From Planctomycetota bacterium (GTDB lineage Bacteria > Planctomycetota > UBA11346), in NCBI GenBank assembly GCA_024641365.1, contig JAHEDF010000127.1, positions 1 to 9,369 on the forward strand: a DNA stretch of 9,369 nucleotides, read 5' to 3'. Position 1 is the stretch's first letter. The number at the start of each line of letters is the position of its first letter. Positions 1-7,394 of the stretch are shown here, piece after piece. A program made the translations under genes and the position numbers. Under the pieces are notes generated by a model. The model was not told the origin of the DNA, searched no databases, and saw only the letters and a list, made by a program, of their open reading frames with translations.

Positions 1-1068
1 TTAAAATCTGCTGGTTATGCAACTGCATTATGTGGGAAATGGGGATTGGGTGAAAATGGTACTTCTGGGCATCCGAATAAAAAAGGGTTTGATTACTTTT
101 ATGGATATCTCAATCAACGACATGCGCACAATTACTATCCGCCTTTTTTGTTTCGTAATGAAGAACTGGTAAAATTAAATAATGTGCCTGATGATGATCC
201 AAAAGCCAATGATGAAACTGGTGCTGGTTGGGCCAAAGTGCGCGTCGATTATTCACATGATTTAGTCATGAATGAAGCAACTATGTGGCTTAAATCGAAT
301 GCTAAGAAACCATTCTTTCTCTATCTCGCACTGACTATCCCACATGCCAACAATGAAGGATCACGTGGTACCAAAAATGGCCAAGAAGTGCCTGATTATG
401 GTGACTACGCAAACAAACCTTGGCCAGATCCTGATAAGGGCCAAGCTGCTATGATCAGTCGTATGGATCGTGATATTGGTCGTTTATTTACCTTACTCAA
501 AGAACTTGGCGTCGATGATAATACCTTGGTTATTTTTACCTCTGACAATGGTCATCATAAAGAAGGTAATAATAATCCAGAATTATTTGATGCGAATGGC
601 CCACTGCGTGGCATGAAACGCGATTTATATGAAGGCGGTATTCGTGAACCAACTATTGTTCGCTGGCCTGGAAAAGCACCGGCTGGAACCACCAGTGAGT
701 ATGTTGGTAGCTTTGCCGATATCATGCCCACCGTCTGTGAATTAGCAGGCGTGGATACACCTGAAACAGATGGCCTCAGTATGGTACCCGTGCTGACTGG
801 TAAAAATACGGAACAAAAAACTCATACGTATTTATATTGGGAATTTTATGAACAGGGCTCTAAACAAGCCGTGCGTTTTGGAAATTATAAAGCCATTCGT
901 AAGCCTATGGTTACTGGTAAAATGGAACTCTATGATTTAACTACTGATATCGGTGAAGAAAAAGACATTAGTGCACAACATCCTGAATTGGTAGATAAAG
1001 CTGCCGCTTTTATGGCAGAAGCCCATATACCAAATCCAAATTGGAAAGTTCCCACTAAAGGTAAATAA
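1..1068 (+). CDS. Sulfatase (arylsulfatase family, type I), 5'-truncated by window edge
   Basis: This is the C-terminal 355 residues of a sulfatase that would hydrolyse sulfate esters, probably from a polysaccharide, outside the cytoplasm. The frame is open from base 1, so the start lies upstream. The first residues form the second sulfatase signature ([14 protein letters not shown]). The Lys of GKW is the conserved active-site lysine, but a Gly stands where the usual GKWHLG has His. The motif [19 protein letters not shown] follows. His115 in IPHAN, Asp182-Asn183 in TSDNGHH and Lys206 in GMKRD match the later active-site and metal positions, counting from the window edge. The C-terminal subdomain is present, with an LYWEF motif and then [15 protein letters not shown]. 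The CxPSR formylglycine motif and the signal peptide should lie upstream and cannot be seen. The substrate cannot be named. A strong terminator follows the stop. Confidence 0.95.
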   Translation, partial: LKSAGYATALCGKWGLGENGTSGHPNKKGFDYFYGYLNQRHAHNYYPPFLFRNEELVKLNNVPDDDPKANDETGAGWAKVRVDYSHDLVMNEATMWLKSNAKKPFFLYLALTIPHANNEGSRGTKNGQEVPDYGDYANKPWPDPDKGQAAMISRMDRDIGRLFTLLKELGVDDNTLVIFTSDNGHHKEGNNNPELFDANGPLRGMKRDLYEGGIREPTIVRWPGKAPAGTTSEYVGSFADIMPTVCELAGVDTPETDGLSMVPVLTGKNTEQKTHTYLYWEFYEQGSKQAVRFGNYKAIRKPMVTGKMELYDLTTDIGEEKDISAQHPELVDKAAAFMAEAHIPNPNWKVPTKGK

Positions 1069-1110
1069 AAGCCATTTATAATATTTATTATATAAATCAT
1101 CCTTTCAATA

Positions 1111-1145
1111 AATACTTATCGTCTGTATGGCGATAGGTATTTTTG
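1111..1145 (+). terminator. Rho-independent terminator of the sulfatase gene
   Basis: An 11-bp stem, AATACTTATCG at 1111-1121 and CGATAGGTATT at 1131-1141, pairs completely if one G-U wobble is allowed. It closes a 9-nt loop and runs into TTTT plus the last T of the stem. It lies 43 nt after the sulfatase stop and before the convergent end of the minus-strand gene at 1192. On the minus strand the stem is followed only by TATTTATTG, so it would be a weak terminator in that direction. Confidence 0.85.
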
Positions 1146-1191
1146 CAATTCTCTTTAAAGTTATTTACAACGATCCCTAATGCCGGTATTT

Positions 1192-1518
1192 TTATTTACT
1201 TGCTTTTCGTTTTTTCCTTTTTTTCTGTGTCTTTGGGTTATTGTTCTTTGGCGTCGTCTCAGGCGTTTTGGTCCACAAAGCCAAACAGGTACCCACAAAA
1301 ATCATCGTGCTACCACCATATAATAACCACGGCGTCACTTGCCGGTACCAGGCCACTAACTCACGCCCATCCGTTGTTGACCACATAACCCATGAACGAA
1401 CAGCACCCATCGCGCCAGTGTCTAGCTGCTCTGTTAGTTGTCGCTGAATATACAAACCACGCGCAAGCGCTATCGAGCCCACTATAAGCAAGGTCAAGAT
1501 AATACTGATACGCCACAC
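1192..1518 (-). CDS. Small two-helix membrane protein, unknown function
   Basis: The gene encodes 108 residues that I do not recognise as a named family. Residues 4-19 (ISIILTLLIVGSIALA) and about 65-82 (WLLYGGSTMIFVGTCLALW) are hydrophobic helices separated by a roughly 45-residue polar segment with several tryptophans. The C-terminus is a strongly basic tail (KKRKKRKASK), which suggests a cytoplasmic C-terminus by the positive-inside rule. The only usual start in frame is GTG at 1516-1518, since a stop lies seven codons upstream at 1540-1542. No good ribosome binding site precedes it. An ATG at 1551-1553, 9 nt after the methyltransferase stop, opens a different frame reading MKRLKKQPYSQ, a plausible natural N-terminus. 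A one-base indel may therefore have split the gene. It sits 44 nt downstream of the methyltransferase gene and is probably co-transcribed with it. Confidence 0.6.
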   Translation of the reverse strand: MWRISIILTLLIVGSIALARGLYIQRQLTEQLDTGAMGAVRSWVMWSTTDGRELVAWYRQVTPWLLYGGSTMIFVGTCLALWTKTPETTPKNNNPKTQKKRKKRKASK

Positions 1519-1562
1519 GCTTGTGAATATGGCTGCTTTTTAAGCCGCTTCATCAATCTTTC

Positions 1563-2528
1563 TTAGTGAGCTTCGTCAGGTGTATCCGTGCGTCTGGTTT
1601 TTGGTGCTTTGTCTAATCGAACAGCGGTTAATACTAAAAAAACAGGAAATTCTTTCGCTGCTCGATCCTCAGCACCAAATTTCGGGCCACGGCTACCGCG
1701 ACGATGGCTACATAATTCAGCACAACCAATAACGCCAAATCCACTTTTACCCATTATATTTAAGTAAGCATTAAGTGGACGATGAAAGCTGGTCGTACTA
1801 CTGGTATCGTTTTCCTGACCTGGATGGGTACGAATAGGTAAGGATAATGGCGTCATATAACCTTCAATACGCCGATATTGGACACCCATATTTTCATCAA
1901 AACCCCACATAGTACGTTTAGGGATGCGAAAACATGGGTGGGTTAATACAATTACGACACGACCACCTGGGCGTAGCACTCGAAATAATCCGCCAAATAC
2001 TGAATCAATATGATCGATATCTTGCAGCGCTAAAACTATAGCAGCATGATCAAATTCATGTCCTTTAAAAAGCACGCCTAAACGGCGAGCATCACCAACT
2101 TGATAGCGCTCCTTATTACTTGCTCGTTTAGTTGCTGCTTCAATTAGACTTGGACTCGCATCAATGCCTGTCACATATAATCCTGCCGCGCTCGCAACAC
2201 GCCCAAGGACGCCTTGTCCACAACAGACATCCAATATTTTTTGCCCAGGCGAAGCTGCCAGTTGGTCCATTACGGCAGGTAAGATTAAGCGACTATGAAA
2301 ATCGTCACCATGTTCGCCATGCAGCGTATCGTACCACGCTGCTTGTTGTTCCCATGCAGTACTTGCTGCGGGTTCAGATAACGCTCGTTCCTTTAGACGT
2401 GCTGATCGTTGCTCTGCGCGAAGTTTAAGGCCTTCCTCTACACGTGGCGATACCCGTACTTTGCCATCTTCGTCACGGGTACGACGCTGACGTTTTTCGT
2501 AATTTCGTTTTGGGAATTGATTCGGCAT
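1563..2528 (-). CDS. Class I SAM-dependent methyltransferase, substrate unknown
   Basis: The gene encodes a 321-residue Rossmann-fold methyltransferase. SAM-binding motif I is ILDVCCGQGVLG (98-109), the acidic end of strand 2 is GIDAS (121-125), and GDARR at 145-149 fits motif III. Motif IV is FDHAAIVLALQDI (159-171), followed by LRPGGRVVIV (185-194). The later elements THPCFRIP (196-203), FHRPLNAYLNIMGKSGF (248-264) and FPVFLVLTA (294-302) recur in a type-11-like methyltransferase group for which I know no substrate. The first 50 residues are an Arg/Lys-rich extension ahead of the catalytic domain, possibly for binding nucleic acid or ribosomes. The ATG has only a weak, distant AAGG upstream, but no other in-frame start would keep the extension. 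It follows the eamA stop by 87 nt. Confidence 0.85.
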   Translation of the reverse strand: MPNQFPKRNYEKRQRRTRDEDGKVRVSPRVEEGLKLRAEQRSARLKERALSEPAASTAWEQQAAWYDTLHGEHGDDFHSRLILPAVMDQLAASPGQKILDVCCGQGVLGRVASAAGLYVTGIDASPSLIEAATKRASNKERYQVGDARRLGVLFKGHEFDHAAIVLALQDIDHIDSVFGGLFRVLRPGGRVVIVLTHPCFRIPKRTMWGFDENMGVQYRRIEGYMTPLSLPIRTHPGQENDTSSTTSFHRPLNAYLNIMGKSGFGVIGCAELCSHRRGSRGPKFGAEDRAAKEFPVFLVLTAVRLDKAPKTRRTDTPDEAH

Positions 2529-2615
2529 GGTGACTAGTCTGTCGCCTTTGTAAGCAAAAAAAATCGAAGTTTTTTATCGCTCATTGAGACCCAATTTTAA
2601 CCCAATTCACATTGG

Positions 2616-3515
2616 TTATTTGATAAAAGCGAGAGCAACAGCACCACCTAGTACAGTCGTTCCGATTAATCGTAAGCCATGTACCCATTTCGGCAGCGGC
2701 TCTAACGCCATTGCCATCCATCTATCTAAGGCCAGTACCATTAATACCGACATCATACCACGAAAGGCAATGACAATATTTACCTCTGCGACACCAATTG
2801 CCGGATTGGGAGCAACCGCAAAAGCCGTGGTCATACATATGAGGAAGCATGCAAAAACGACTCCTAAACCCATGGCGCCAAAACGTGCTTGCCAAGGTCG
2901 CTTATGACGTTGAGCAACAACCGATAGAGCAGGAGCTATGCCCATACACATACACCAACCCGCCATAACGGCAGCAATCGCTGCTGTATTTTGCGCATCA
3001 ACATTTTTAACCGCGCTCGCCGCACATACATCCGATCCAACCATAAAAAATACTGCAATCCACATCCCTAAAAATGCTAAATAGGGATGCGGTGCATTTT
3101 TATGAGGCCGTGGTGGTACAATGCCAGTGAGTGCAAGGCCAAGTGTCGCTAATAAACTAGCATAAATAATTTTATCGCTAAGAGACTGTCCCATTATTAA
3201 AGGAATTACGCCTACTAATACTAAGGGTTTTGCCCCGCTAATTGGAATTAATAAAGATGCATCTCCCCATGAGAGTGCTTTGTTTGCTGCAACATGTGCA
3301 AGAGATCCACATAACCCGGCAAAAATCACCCATGTCCACGGTAATGCTGGCATGCCCATTATCATGTACGCAATAAAACCACAGGCTGATGTTGCCCATA
3401 ACCCCCAGCGCCATACTTCAATCCATGGCATATTATAGCGTGCCATTAATACTTTATTACCGACAAAAAACCCTGCCGATAAAAAGGTTGCTAAAATCGC
3501 GAACAGCAAATGCAT
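2616..3515 (-). CDS. EamA/DMT-family transporter, ten-helix
   Basis: The gene encodes a 299-residue integral membrane protein of the drug/metabolite transporter superfamily, probably moving a small metabolite across the inner membrane. About ten hydrophobic helices are visible, near residues 1-20, 37-55, 60-80, 86-109, 116-134, 145-164, 176-201, 211-235, 240-262 and 281-299. The segment from 79 to about 108 (KALSWGDASLLIPISGAKPL onward) is the EamA hallmark, in which a short helix leads into a Pro-containing helix. I chose the ATG at 3513-3515 because AGAGG lies 7 nt upstream and the protein then begins directly with helix 1. Two longer in-frame starts exist: ATG at 3543-3545, without a ribosome binding site, and one at 3653 inside the upstream gene. 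The chosen ribosome binding site lies inside a hairpin. No substrate can be assigned. Confidence 0.85.
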   Translation of the reverse strand: MHLLFAILATFLSAGFFVGNKVLMARYNMPWIEVWRWGLWATSACGFIAYMIMGMPALPWTWVIFAGLCGSLAHVAANKALSWGDASLLIPISGAKPLVLVGVIPLIMGQSLSDKIIYASLLATLGLALTGIVPPRPHKNAPHPYLAFLGMWIAVFFMVGSDVCAASAVKNVDAQNTAAIAAVMAGWCMCMGIAPALSVVAQRHKRPWQARFGAMGLGVVFACFLICMTTAFAVAPNPAIGVAEVNIVIAFRGMMSVLMVLALDRWMAMALEPLPKWVHGLRLIGTTVLGGAVALAFIK

Positions 3516-3521
3516 GCTGGA

Positions 3522-3560
3522 GCCTCTGCCTCTGTTGTATTGCATCGTAACGGCAGAGGC
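3522..3560 (-). promoter_or_regulatory. Leader hairpin that would mask the eamA ribosome binding site
   Basis: A perfect 9-bp GC-rich inverted repeat, GCCTCTGCC at 3522-3530 and GGCAGAGGC at 3552-3560, encloses a 21-nt loop. In the minus-strand transcript the 3' arm GGCAGAGGC contains the AGAGG ribosome binding site, 6 nt before the transporter ATG. Folding would therefore hide that site. No U-tract follows, so it does not look like a terminator. The loop also holds an in-frame ATG (3543-3545). That it regulates translation is inferred from geometry only. Confidence 0.55.
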
Positions 3561-3586
3561 ACCGTAGAATGGAGGATACTGTGAAA

Positions 3587-3919
3587 TTACTTGGCAGCGG
3601 TCAATGCTGCTACCATAGCTTCGGCGGTAATACTCCAATGGGTAGCCGACCATTTTACTTGTCCATTGGACAACAAAAATAATTGCGGACTTTGATGGAC
3701 ATATTTTAATTTAGTTGAAATCATATTTGAAAGCGGGCGGTTCTCTTGAATGACTACCATACCAACTTTTTGGTCCGGATGTAATGAGAGAAATTGTTGT
3801 ACTTGATCATACGCTTGATGCGAAACACCACAGGCATTTGAATGTTTATATATCCATGTAAGCCCAGGAGTTGCCAGCATGGCTTCGACATCAGCTGCAT
3901 TGTGTAATTGCTGTGGCAT
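3587..3919 (-). CDS. BrxC/YtxJ-like monothiol bacilliredoxin (DUF2847)
   Basis: The gene encodes a 110-residue, thioredoxin-fold cytoplasmic protein resembling Bacillus YtxJ/BrxC, which is linked to reduction of bacillithiol mixed disulfides. The motif WIYKHSNACGVSHQAY (22-37) has the family's KHS-x-x-C layout. Cys30 is the only cysteine and Ser33 replaces a resolving cysteine, giving a monothiol C-G-V-S site where I recall C-P-I-S as usual. Residues 51-63 (KVGMVVIQENRPL) resemble the family strand with its Arg-Pro. Pro78 in HQSPQLFLL fits the cis-proline, and NGQVKWSATHWSIT ends the fold. The length is normal. The ATG has only AAGAAG about 13 nt upstream. It is followed 71 nt later by the transporter gene. 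Whether this organism makes bacillithiol cannot be judged from the window. Confidence 0.8.
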   Translation of the reverse strand: MPQQLHNAADVEAMLATPGLTWIYKHSNACGVSHQAYDQVQQFLSLHPDQKVGMVVIQENRPLSNMISTKLKYVHQSPQLFLLSNGQVKWSATHWSITAEAMVAALTAAK

Positions 3920-3958
3920 GCGTGTTTGTACTTCTTATTTCCAAATGGCGAGCGAACG

Positions 3959-4126
3959 ATGGATGTAGTAAAAAAAAATCATTCAGCAATGTTACTTGAA
4001 GAAACCCTCTCCAAGAACATGTACGATTTATACAATCATTTCTATCGCATGTTGTTGTCGTATTTGCTTACACTGAACCAAACAATAGGACAAATGGTCC
4101 AAAAAACCTTTATTCGACCGGATTAG
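3959..4126 (+). CDS. Possible small ORF in the gap between the AsmA-like gene and brxC
   Basis: A 55-codon plus-strand frame from the ATG at 3959 fills the only longer gap in the minus-strand block. It overlaps the last codons of the AsmA-like gene tail to tail. The product is mixed in character, starting MDVVKKNHSAMLLEE and containing an aromatic, hydrophobic stretch (MYDLYNHFYRMLLSYLLTL), so it could form an amphipathic helix. The ribosome binding site is poor (GCGAG). The frame crosses a run of nine A. I recognise no family. It may equally be chance coding within the brxC leader. Confidence 0.2.
   Translation: MDVVKKNHSAMLLEETLSKNMYDLYNHFYRMLLSYLLTLNQTIGQMVQKTFIRPD
3970..3994 (-). terminator. 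Weak candidate terminator of the propeller/AsmA-like operon
   Basis: On the minus strand, CATTGCTGAATG can fold as a 4-bp stem with a 4-nt loop and is followed by A and nine T (3970-3978 on the plus strand). It lies about 115 nt after the AsmA-like stop and about 50 nt before the brxC start. The U-tract is good but the stem is very short, so this may be only an AT-rich stretch. Confidence 0.2.
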
Positions 4127-6284
4127 GTGTCGTTGGTCGGCTAATGCGAAATTGCACGGACCCTTTTATACCATTGGCAGATAAAACACCAGGTAACTGC
4201 ACATCGGCATCAAGCGGTAAGAAATATCCGTCCACGGTTTTTACACCTTTACTATCGACATCAGCGGTAAATGTCACAGCACACTCGCCTTTTATGAGCC
4301 CTGCTTTTATTGGCATGAATGTATTTAACCATTCTAAATCTGCATGATCAACTACACCTATAACTGTCCCATTTTGCTCTTTTGCCGAGAAACGGCCACG
4401 CAATCCTGCGCTAAATCCATCAATTAATGGACTTCCTTTTTCATCGGTGGCGCGCACAAGAATATTTTCAGCTAATACCACTCCATTACTAATTATTATC
4501 TGCGCATTAAATCGGGGGCGCCGACGCGCTAAATCATGCCAGTTTCCAGGCAAACGAATATCGCCACTGGTAATACGGCCAACACTATGCAGTGCTATAC
4601 GTTGTGGATAAAAGGAAACGACACCACTTAATTCGGTGTCAAACGAGCGCATGACATCGGTAATACCAACATTATTCAACGTTAGCTGCTTGACATTTGC
4701 CCGCAGGACTGAGTCCTGCATTTCAAAATCACTCTTTAATTTTATTTTTCCAGATAAGTCAGGTAATGCTTCTGGTCCTTTGAGTCGCACAACTAATGCT
4801 TCTGCATTCTCTACATCTACAACTAATGATCCTTTCCCTTCTTTGCTCTCTACCTGCATGGTTCCAATACTTGGTAATTGCACTCGCGCGGTGACACTTC
4901 CATCCGGTGGTAAACGAATATCAACTTTACCATTAATAGTTCCTAATGCCCACCCAGTCCAAATTAAACGACCTTGCTCAATGGTTGCTGAAAAATTTCG
5001 TAAACCTTCATCCATGACAACGGCATGCAAATCAGTCGCATTCCCTGCTGCCAAATTAATTATTTCTGGAACAAAAGATTGTAAGAGCGGTAATGAAATA
5101 TTTGTCCCGTGAACCACTAACGGCCATGTTGGGCCCCAAGAAATAGTCGACTGAACATTCTTTTCTTTATCTGCGATGGTTAAACCTAATTTCCAACCAT
5201 CTGATACCGACGTCGCGACGAGGTCAGCGGTTGGCATCACGGCAAGAATAGCCGTTGTAGGAATTATTTCCGGTATTGGGATACGTGGTCCAGGGGTCCA
5301 TTGATTCGCACGTATACGCGCAATATCATTAACAATATCAATATGGGCCTGGCCATTAAATGTGCCTAATTCGTCATCAGTAACTACGGCATTTTCAATG
5401 ACGACTTTTTTACTATCAACATATAATTTACCATCACCCCGGCCGGTTTTCCATTTTGCTTTTGCTTGACCGTTAAAAATTTCCCATTCTTTATTAGCAA
5501 TAACCACACTGCCTGCGCAATCGGCGTATTCTGGAATCCATTCCCTGGCTTCCTGCGGTATACGTGGTAATAATTCTAAATCGGCAAGCCAATCGCAACT
5601 TTTCCACACTGGCAAAACACCTTCCATTAATGTCATGCGATATTCACGCGCATTACCAACGCCATCGGTTGCAATATTTAAGGCGACCGGTTTTCCATCA
5701 TATAACGCCTTTCCATTTACCGCTATTATTGGTCCTGTTGCATCAACACCAACCACGGCTTCATCTATAGCTCGTTTTCCATTTACTGATACGCCACCAG
5801 TAAAATCTAAATGTATAAAAGACGGTGGCCCATCAGGAGGTATTGCTAATTCTGCTTTAATCGTTTCGTGTAAAAATTGTACGGCATCTATTGTAGCAAA
5901 TAAATGTGTGTTTTCGACGCGAATATTTTCAACTTCACCTTTCCATAAAGCACCGGTTACAATGACGCGATCTACCGTCACGGCGGGTATTGCCCCTGGT
6001 TCACGCATGAGTTGCACATCGCTTAATATGAGCGATTCAAAGCCATCAAATTCTGTTTTTCCAATATGGAGATGAGCCGGTAAACGTGCTGCAAACACCC
6101 TGCTTATAAAATTACCTGGCTGATTGGTTTTAATCGCCCACCATCCAAATCCAAAAGCGCCGCCAACAATAAGCACAAATAAAATGAATAGCACGCGCCA
6201 ATGCCAGCGCCACTTTTTCTTGGGCGGCACTGGTGGTAAAGTGGGTGGTTGACCCGACGATACTGACGGTGGTTGTGTTGCCAT
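4110..6284 (-). CDS. AsmA/TamB/YdbH-like inner-membrane-anchored envelope protein
   Basis: The gene encodes 724 residues with a Pro-rich cytoplasmic N-terminus (PPTLPPVPP), a basic stretch KKKWRWHWR (22-30) and one membrane helix at about 31-50. About 670 periplasmic residues follow. The long region is built almost entirely of short beta-strands with Asn/Asp/Gly turns (FNGQAKAKWKTGRGDG, FNGQAHIDIVNDIARI, INGKVDIRLPPDGSVTARV, LSGVVSFYPQRIALHSVGRI). This layout is typical of AsmA, TamB and YdbH proteins, whose beta-groove bridges carry lipids between the envelope membranes. No AsmA C-terminal signature was certain by eye, so the assignment rests on architecture. The start is 6 nt after the propeller stop, with AAGAG upstream, so translation is probably coupled. 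The natural length could be longer in E. coli relatives such as YdbH. Lipid transport as a role is an inference. Confidence 0.55.
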   Translation of the reverse strand: MATQPPSVSSGQPPTLPPVPPKKKWRWHWRVLFILFVLIVGGAFGFGWWAIKTNQPGNFISRVFAARLPAHLHIGKTEFDGFESLILSDVQLMREPGAIPAVTVDRVIVTGALWKGEVENIRVENTHLFATIDAVQFLHETIKAELAIPPDGPPSFIHLDFTGGVSVNGKRAIDEAVVGVDATGPIIAVNGKALYDGKPVALNIATDGVGNAREYRMTLMEGVLPVWKSCDWLADLELLPRIPQEAREWIPEYADCAGSVVIANKEWEIFNGQAKAKWKTGRGDGKLYVDSKKVVIENAVVTDDELGTFNGQAHIDIVNDIARIRANQWTPGPRIPIPEIIPTTAILAVMPTADLVATSVSDGWKLGLTIADKEKNVQSTISWGPTWPLVVHGTNISLPLLQSFVPEIINLAAGNATDLHAVVMDEGLRNFSATIEQGRLIWTGWALGTINGKVDIRLPPDGSVTARVQLPSIGTMQVESKEGKGSLVVDVENAEALVVRLKGPEALPDLSGKIKLKSDFEMQDSVLRANVKQLTLNNVGITDVMRSFDTELSGVVSFYPQRIALHSVGRITSGDIRLPGNWHDLARRRPRFNAQIIISNGVVLAENILVRATDEKGSPLIDGFSAGLRGRFSAKEQNGTVIGVVDHADLEWLNTFMPIKAGLIKGECAVTFTADVDSKGVKTVDGYFLPLDADVQLPGVLSANGIKGSVQFRISRPTTPNPVE

Positions 6285-6290
6285 GATCTC

Positions 6291-7382
6291 TTATTGGCGA
6301 GGAACAAATCCGACAAAGGTCGGTTTATTACCACAGGTAACTTTTGATTTATGCTGCATTAATCCTGTTGTTTGATCAATAGCAAAGACAGACACGTAAT
6401 TCGCTCCTTGGCTAGCAACAAGCATATGTTTTCCAGTGCCATCAATATTAAAATTGCGCGGTGTAATTATTTCACCACCTCCTGATTCATGTGCAATGGC
6501 TGTGAGCGCTCCTGTGTTTTGATCAATACTACAAATTATGATATTATTAAACCCACGATTAGATCCATAAACAAAACGTCCATCCGCCGATACCATAACA
6601 TGCGCACAACTACCTTTGCCAGAATAACCTTCCATAGTTGGAATAGTACGTGCATTACTAAAAATAGCCTTGTCAGGATTATAATCAAAAGCAGTTAACG
6701 ACCAGCCCAATTCATTAATAACATAGGCATTTTTATTATTCGGCGCAAATGCCATATGTCGCGGTCCAGCCTTTGCTGGTAAATCAACATGTGATGGTTC
6801 ACTTTTGCTAATTTTACCAGTTTCCTGATCTATAGTATATATTTGCACTTGGTCCAAACCGAGCGTCGGAACGAATAAATATTTTCCTTCGCTATCTGTT
6901 TTCGCCATGTGTGCTTTGGTTCCAGCCATTTCGACTTGGCTTGGTTCGCCAATGCTACCATTTTCGCCGACGCTTAATACTGAAATGTGACCACTCCCAT
7001 AATGCGCAGCGTATACCCACTTCCCGCTTTTATGGACACTCACATGACACGGACCTTTACCACCGGAAGACACATTACTGATCTGCGTTAATTTTCCGTC
7101 TGTTGCATTTATGCTAAATGCCAAAATACGACCGTCAGCAGGACTTTCATTGACCGCATAAACAGTTTTATGATCTGGAGAAAATGCCAGAAAGGATGGA
7201 TTGACTCCACCATCCGACACACTGCTTGGTGTCAGAGTGCCGGTCGTTTCATCATATAAAAAACAATGAATTTCAGCTGCATTTCCACTGACATAAACAA
7301 AATGACTGTCAGCTGCAAAAATGTTTGCCGTCGCAATAATAAGTACGAGACAGCATAAACGACAGGGTACTAGTAATCCCAT
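6291..7382 (-). CDS. Exported lactonase-family seven-bladed beta-propeller
   Basis: The gene encodes 363 residues of the lactonase/6-phosphogluconolactonase (Pgl type) or 3-carboxymuconate cyclase-like family. An N-terminal signal peptide (RLCCLVLIIATANIF, 8-22) ends in a likely cleavage site near IFA-ADS, so the mature protein is periplasmic or surface-located. Blade repeats recur through the protein: NPSFLAFSPDHKTVYAVNE (61-79), GPCHVSVHKSGKWVYAAHYG (110-129), KAHMAKTDSEGKYLFVP (156-172), GPRHMAFAPNNKNAYVINE (206-224), CAHVMVSADGRFVYGSNRG (259-277) and TPRNFNIDGTGKHMLVASQG (307-326). Cytoplasmic Pgl hydrolyses 6-phosphogluconolactone, but an exported copy more likely acts on another lactone or only binds. 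The ATG is preceded by an excellent AGGAGGT. The gene is coupled to the AsmA-like gene. Confidence 0.85.
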   Translation of the reverse strand: MGLLVPCRLCCLVLIIATANIFAADSHFVYVSGNAAEIHCFLYDETTGTLTPSSVSDGGVNPSFLAFSPDHKTVYAVNESPADGRILAFSINATDGKLTQISNVSSGGKGPCHVSVHKSGKWVYAAHYGSGHISVLSVGENGSIGEPSQVEMAGTKAHMAKTDSEGKYLFVPTLGLDQVQIYTIDQETGKISKSEPSHVDLPAKAGPRHMAFAPNNKNAYVINELGWSLTAFDYNPDKAIFSNARTIPTMEGYSGKGSCAHVMVSADGRFVYGSNRGFNNIIICSIDQNTGALTAIAHESGGGEIITPRNFNIDGTGKHMLVASQGANYVSVFAIDQTTGLMQHKSKVTCGNKPTFVGFVPRQ

Positions 7383-7387
7383 AATTG

Positions 7388-7394
7388 ACCTCCT
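7388..7394 (-). promoter_or_regulatory. Strong ribosome binding site of the propeller gene
   Basis: AGGAGGT on the minus strand lies 5 nt before the ATG and matches the full anti-Shine-Dalgarno core. It fixes the start at 7382 and predicts higher translation than its neighbours, whose sites are shorter. Confidence 0.8.

Noticed and set aside
1075..1096. TTTATA...TATAAA AT-rich dyad after the sulfatase stop
   Set aside because: It is made only of A and T, and short dyads arise readily in such sequence. The real terminator follows at 1111.
2529..2615. Terminator between the transporter and methyltransferase genes
   Set aside because: There is a CCAAT-GTGA-ATTGG hairpin and, separately, a T8 run after CTTCGA on the minus strand, but they are about 40 nt apart and do not form a stem with a U-tract. 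I treat the genes as possibly co-transcribed.
2584..2907. 107-codon plus-strand open frame
   Set aside because: It is antisense to the transporter gene, whose EamA motifs and helices are clear.
3516..3653. Upstream extension of the transporter gene to 345 residues
   Set aside because: It would overlap the end of brxC by 67 nt and add a polar tail with no ribosome binding site. The ATG at 3513-3515 has AGAGG and starts directly at helix 1.
4636..5112. 158-codon plus-strand open frame
   Set aside because: It lies wholly inside the AsmA-like gene on the other strand, is rich in Ser/Thr/Pro typical of an antisense reading, and has no recognisable domain or ribosome binding site.
5635..6075. 146-codon plus-strand open frame
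   Set aside because: It is antisense to the N-terminal half of the AsmA-like gene, with low-complexity Ser/Thr/Pro composition and no supporting motif.
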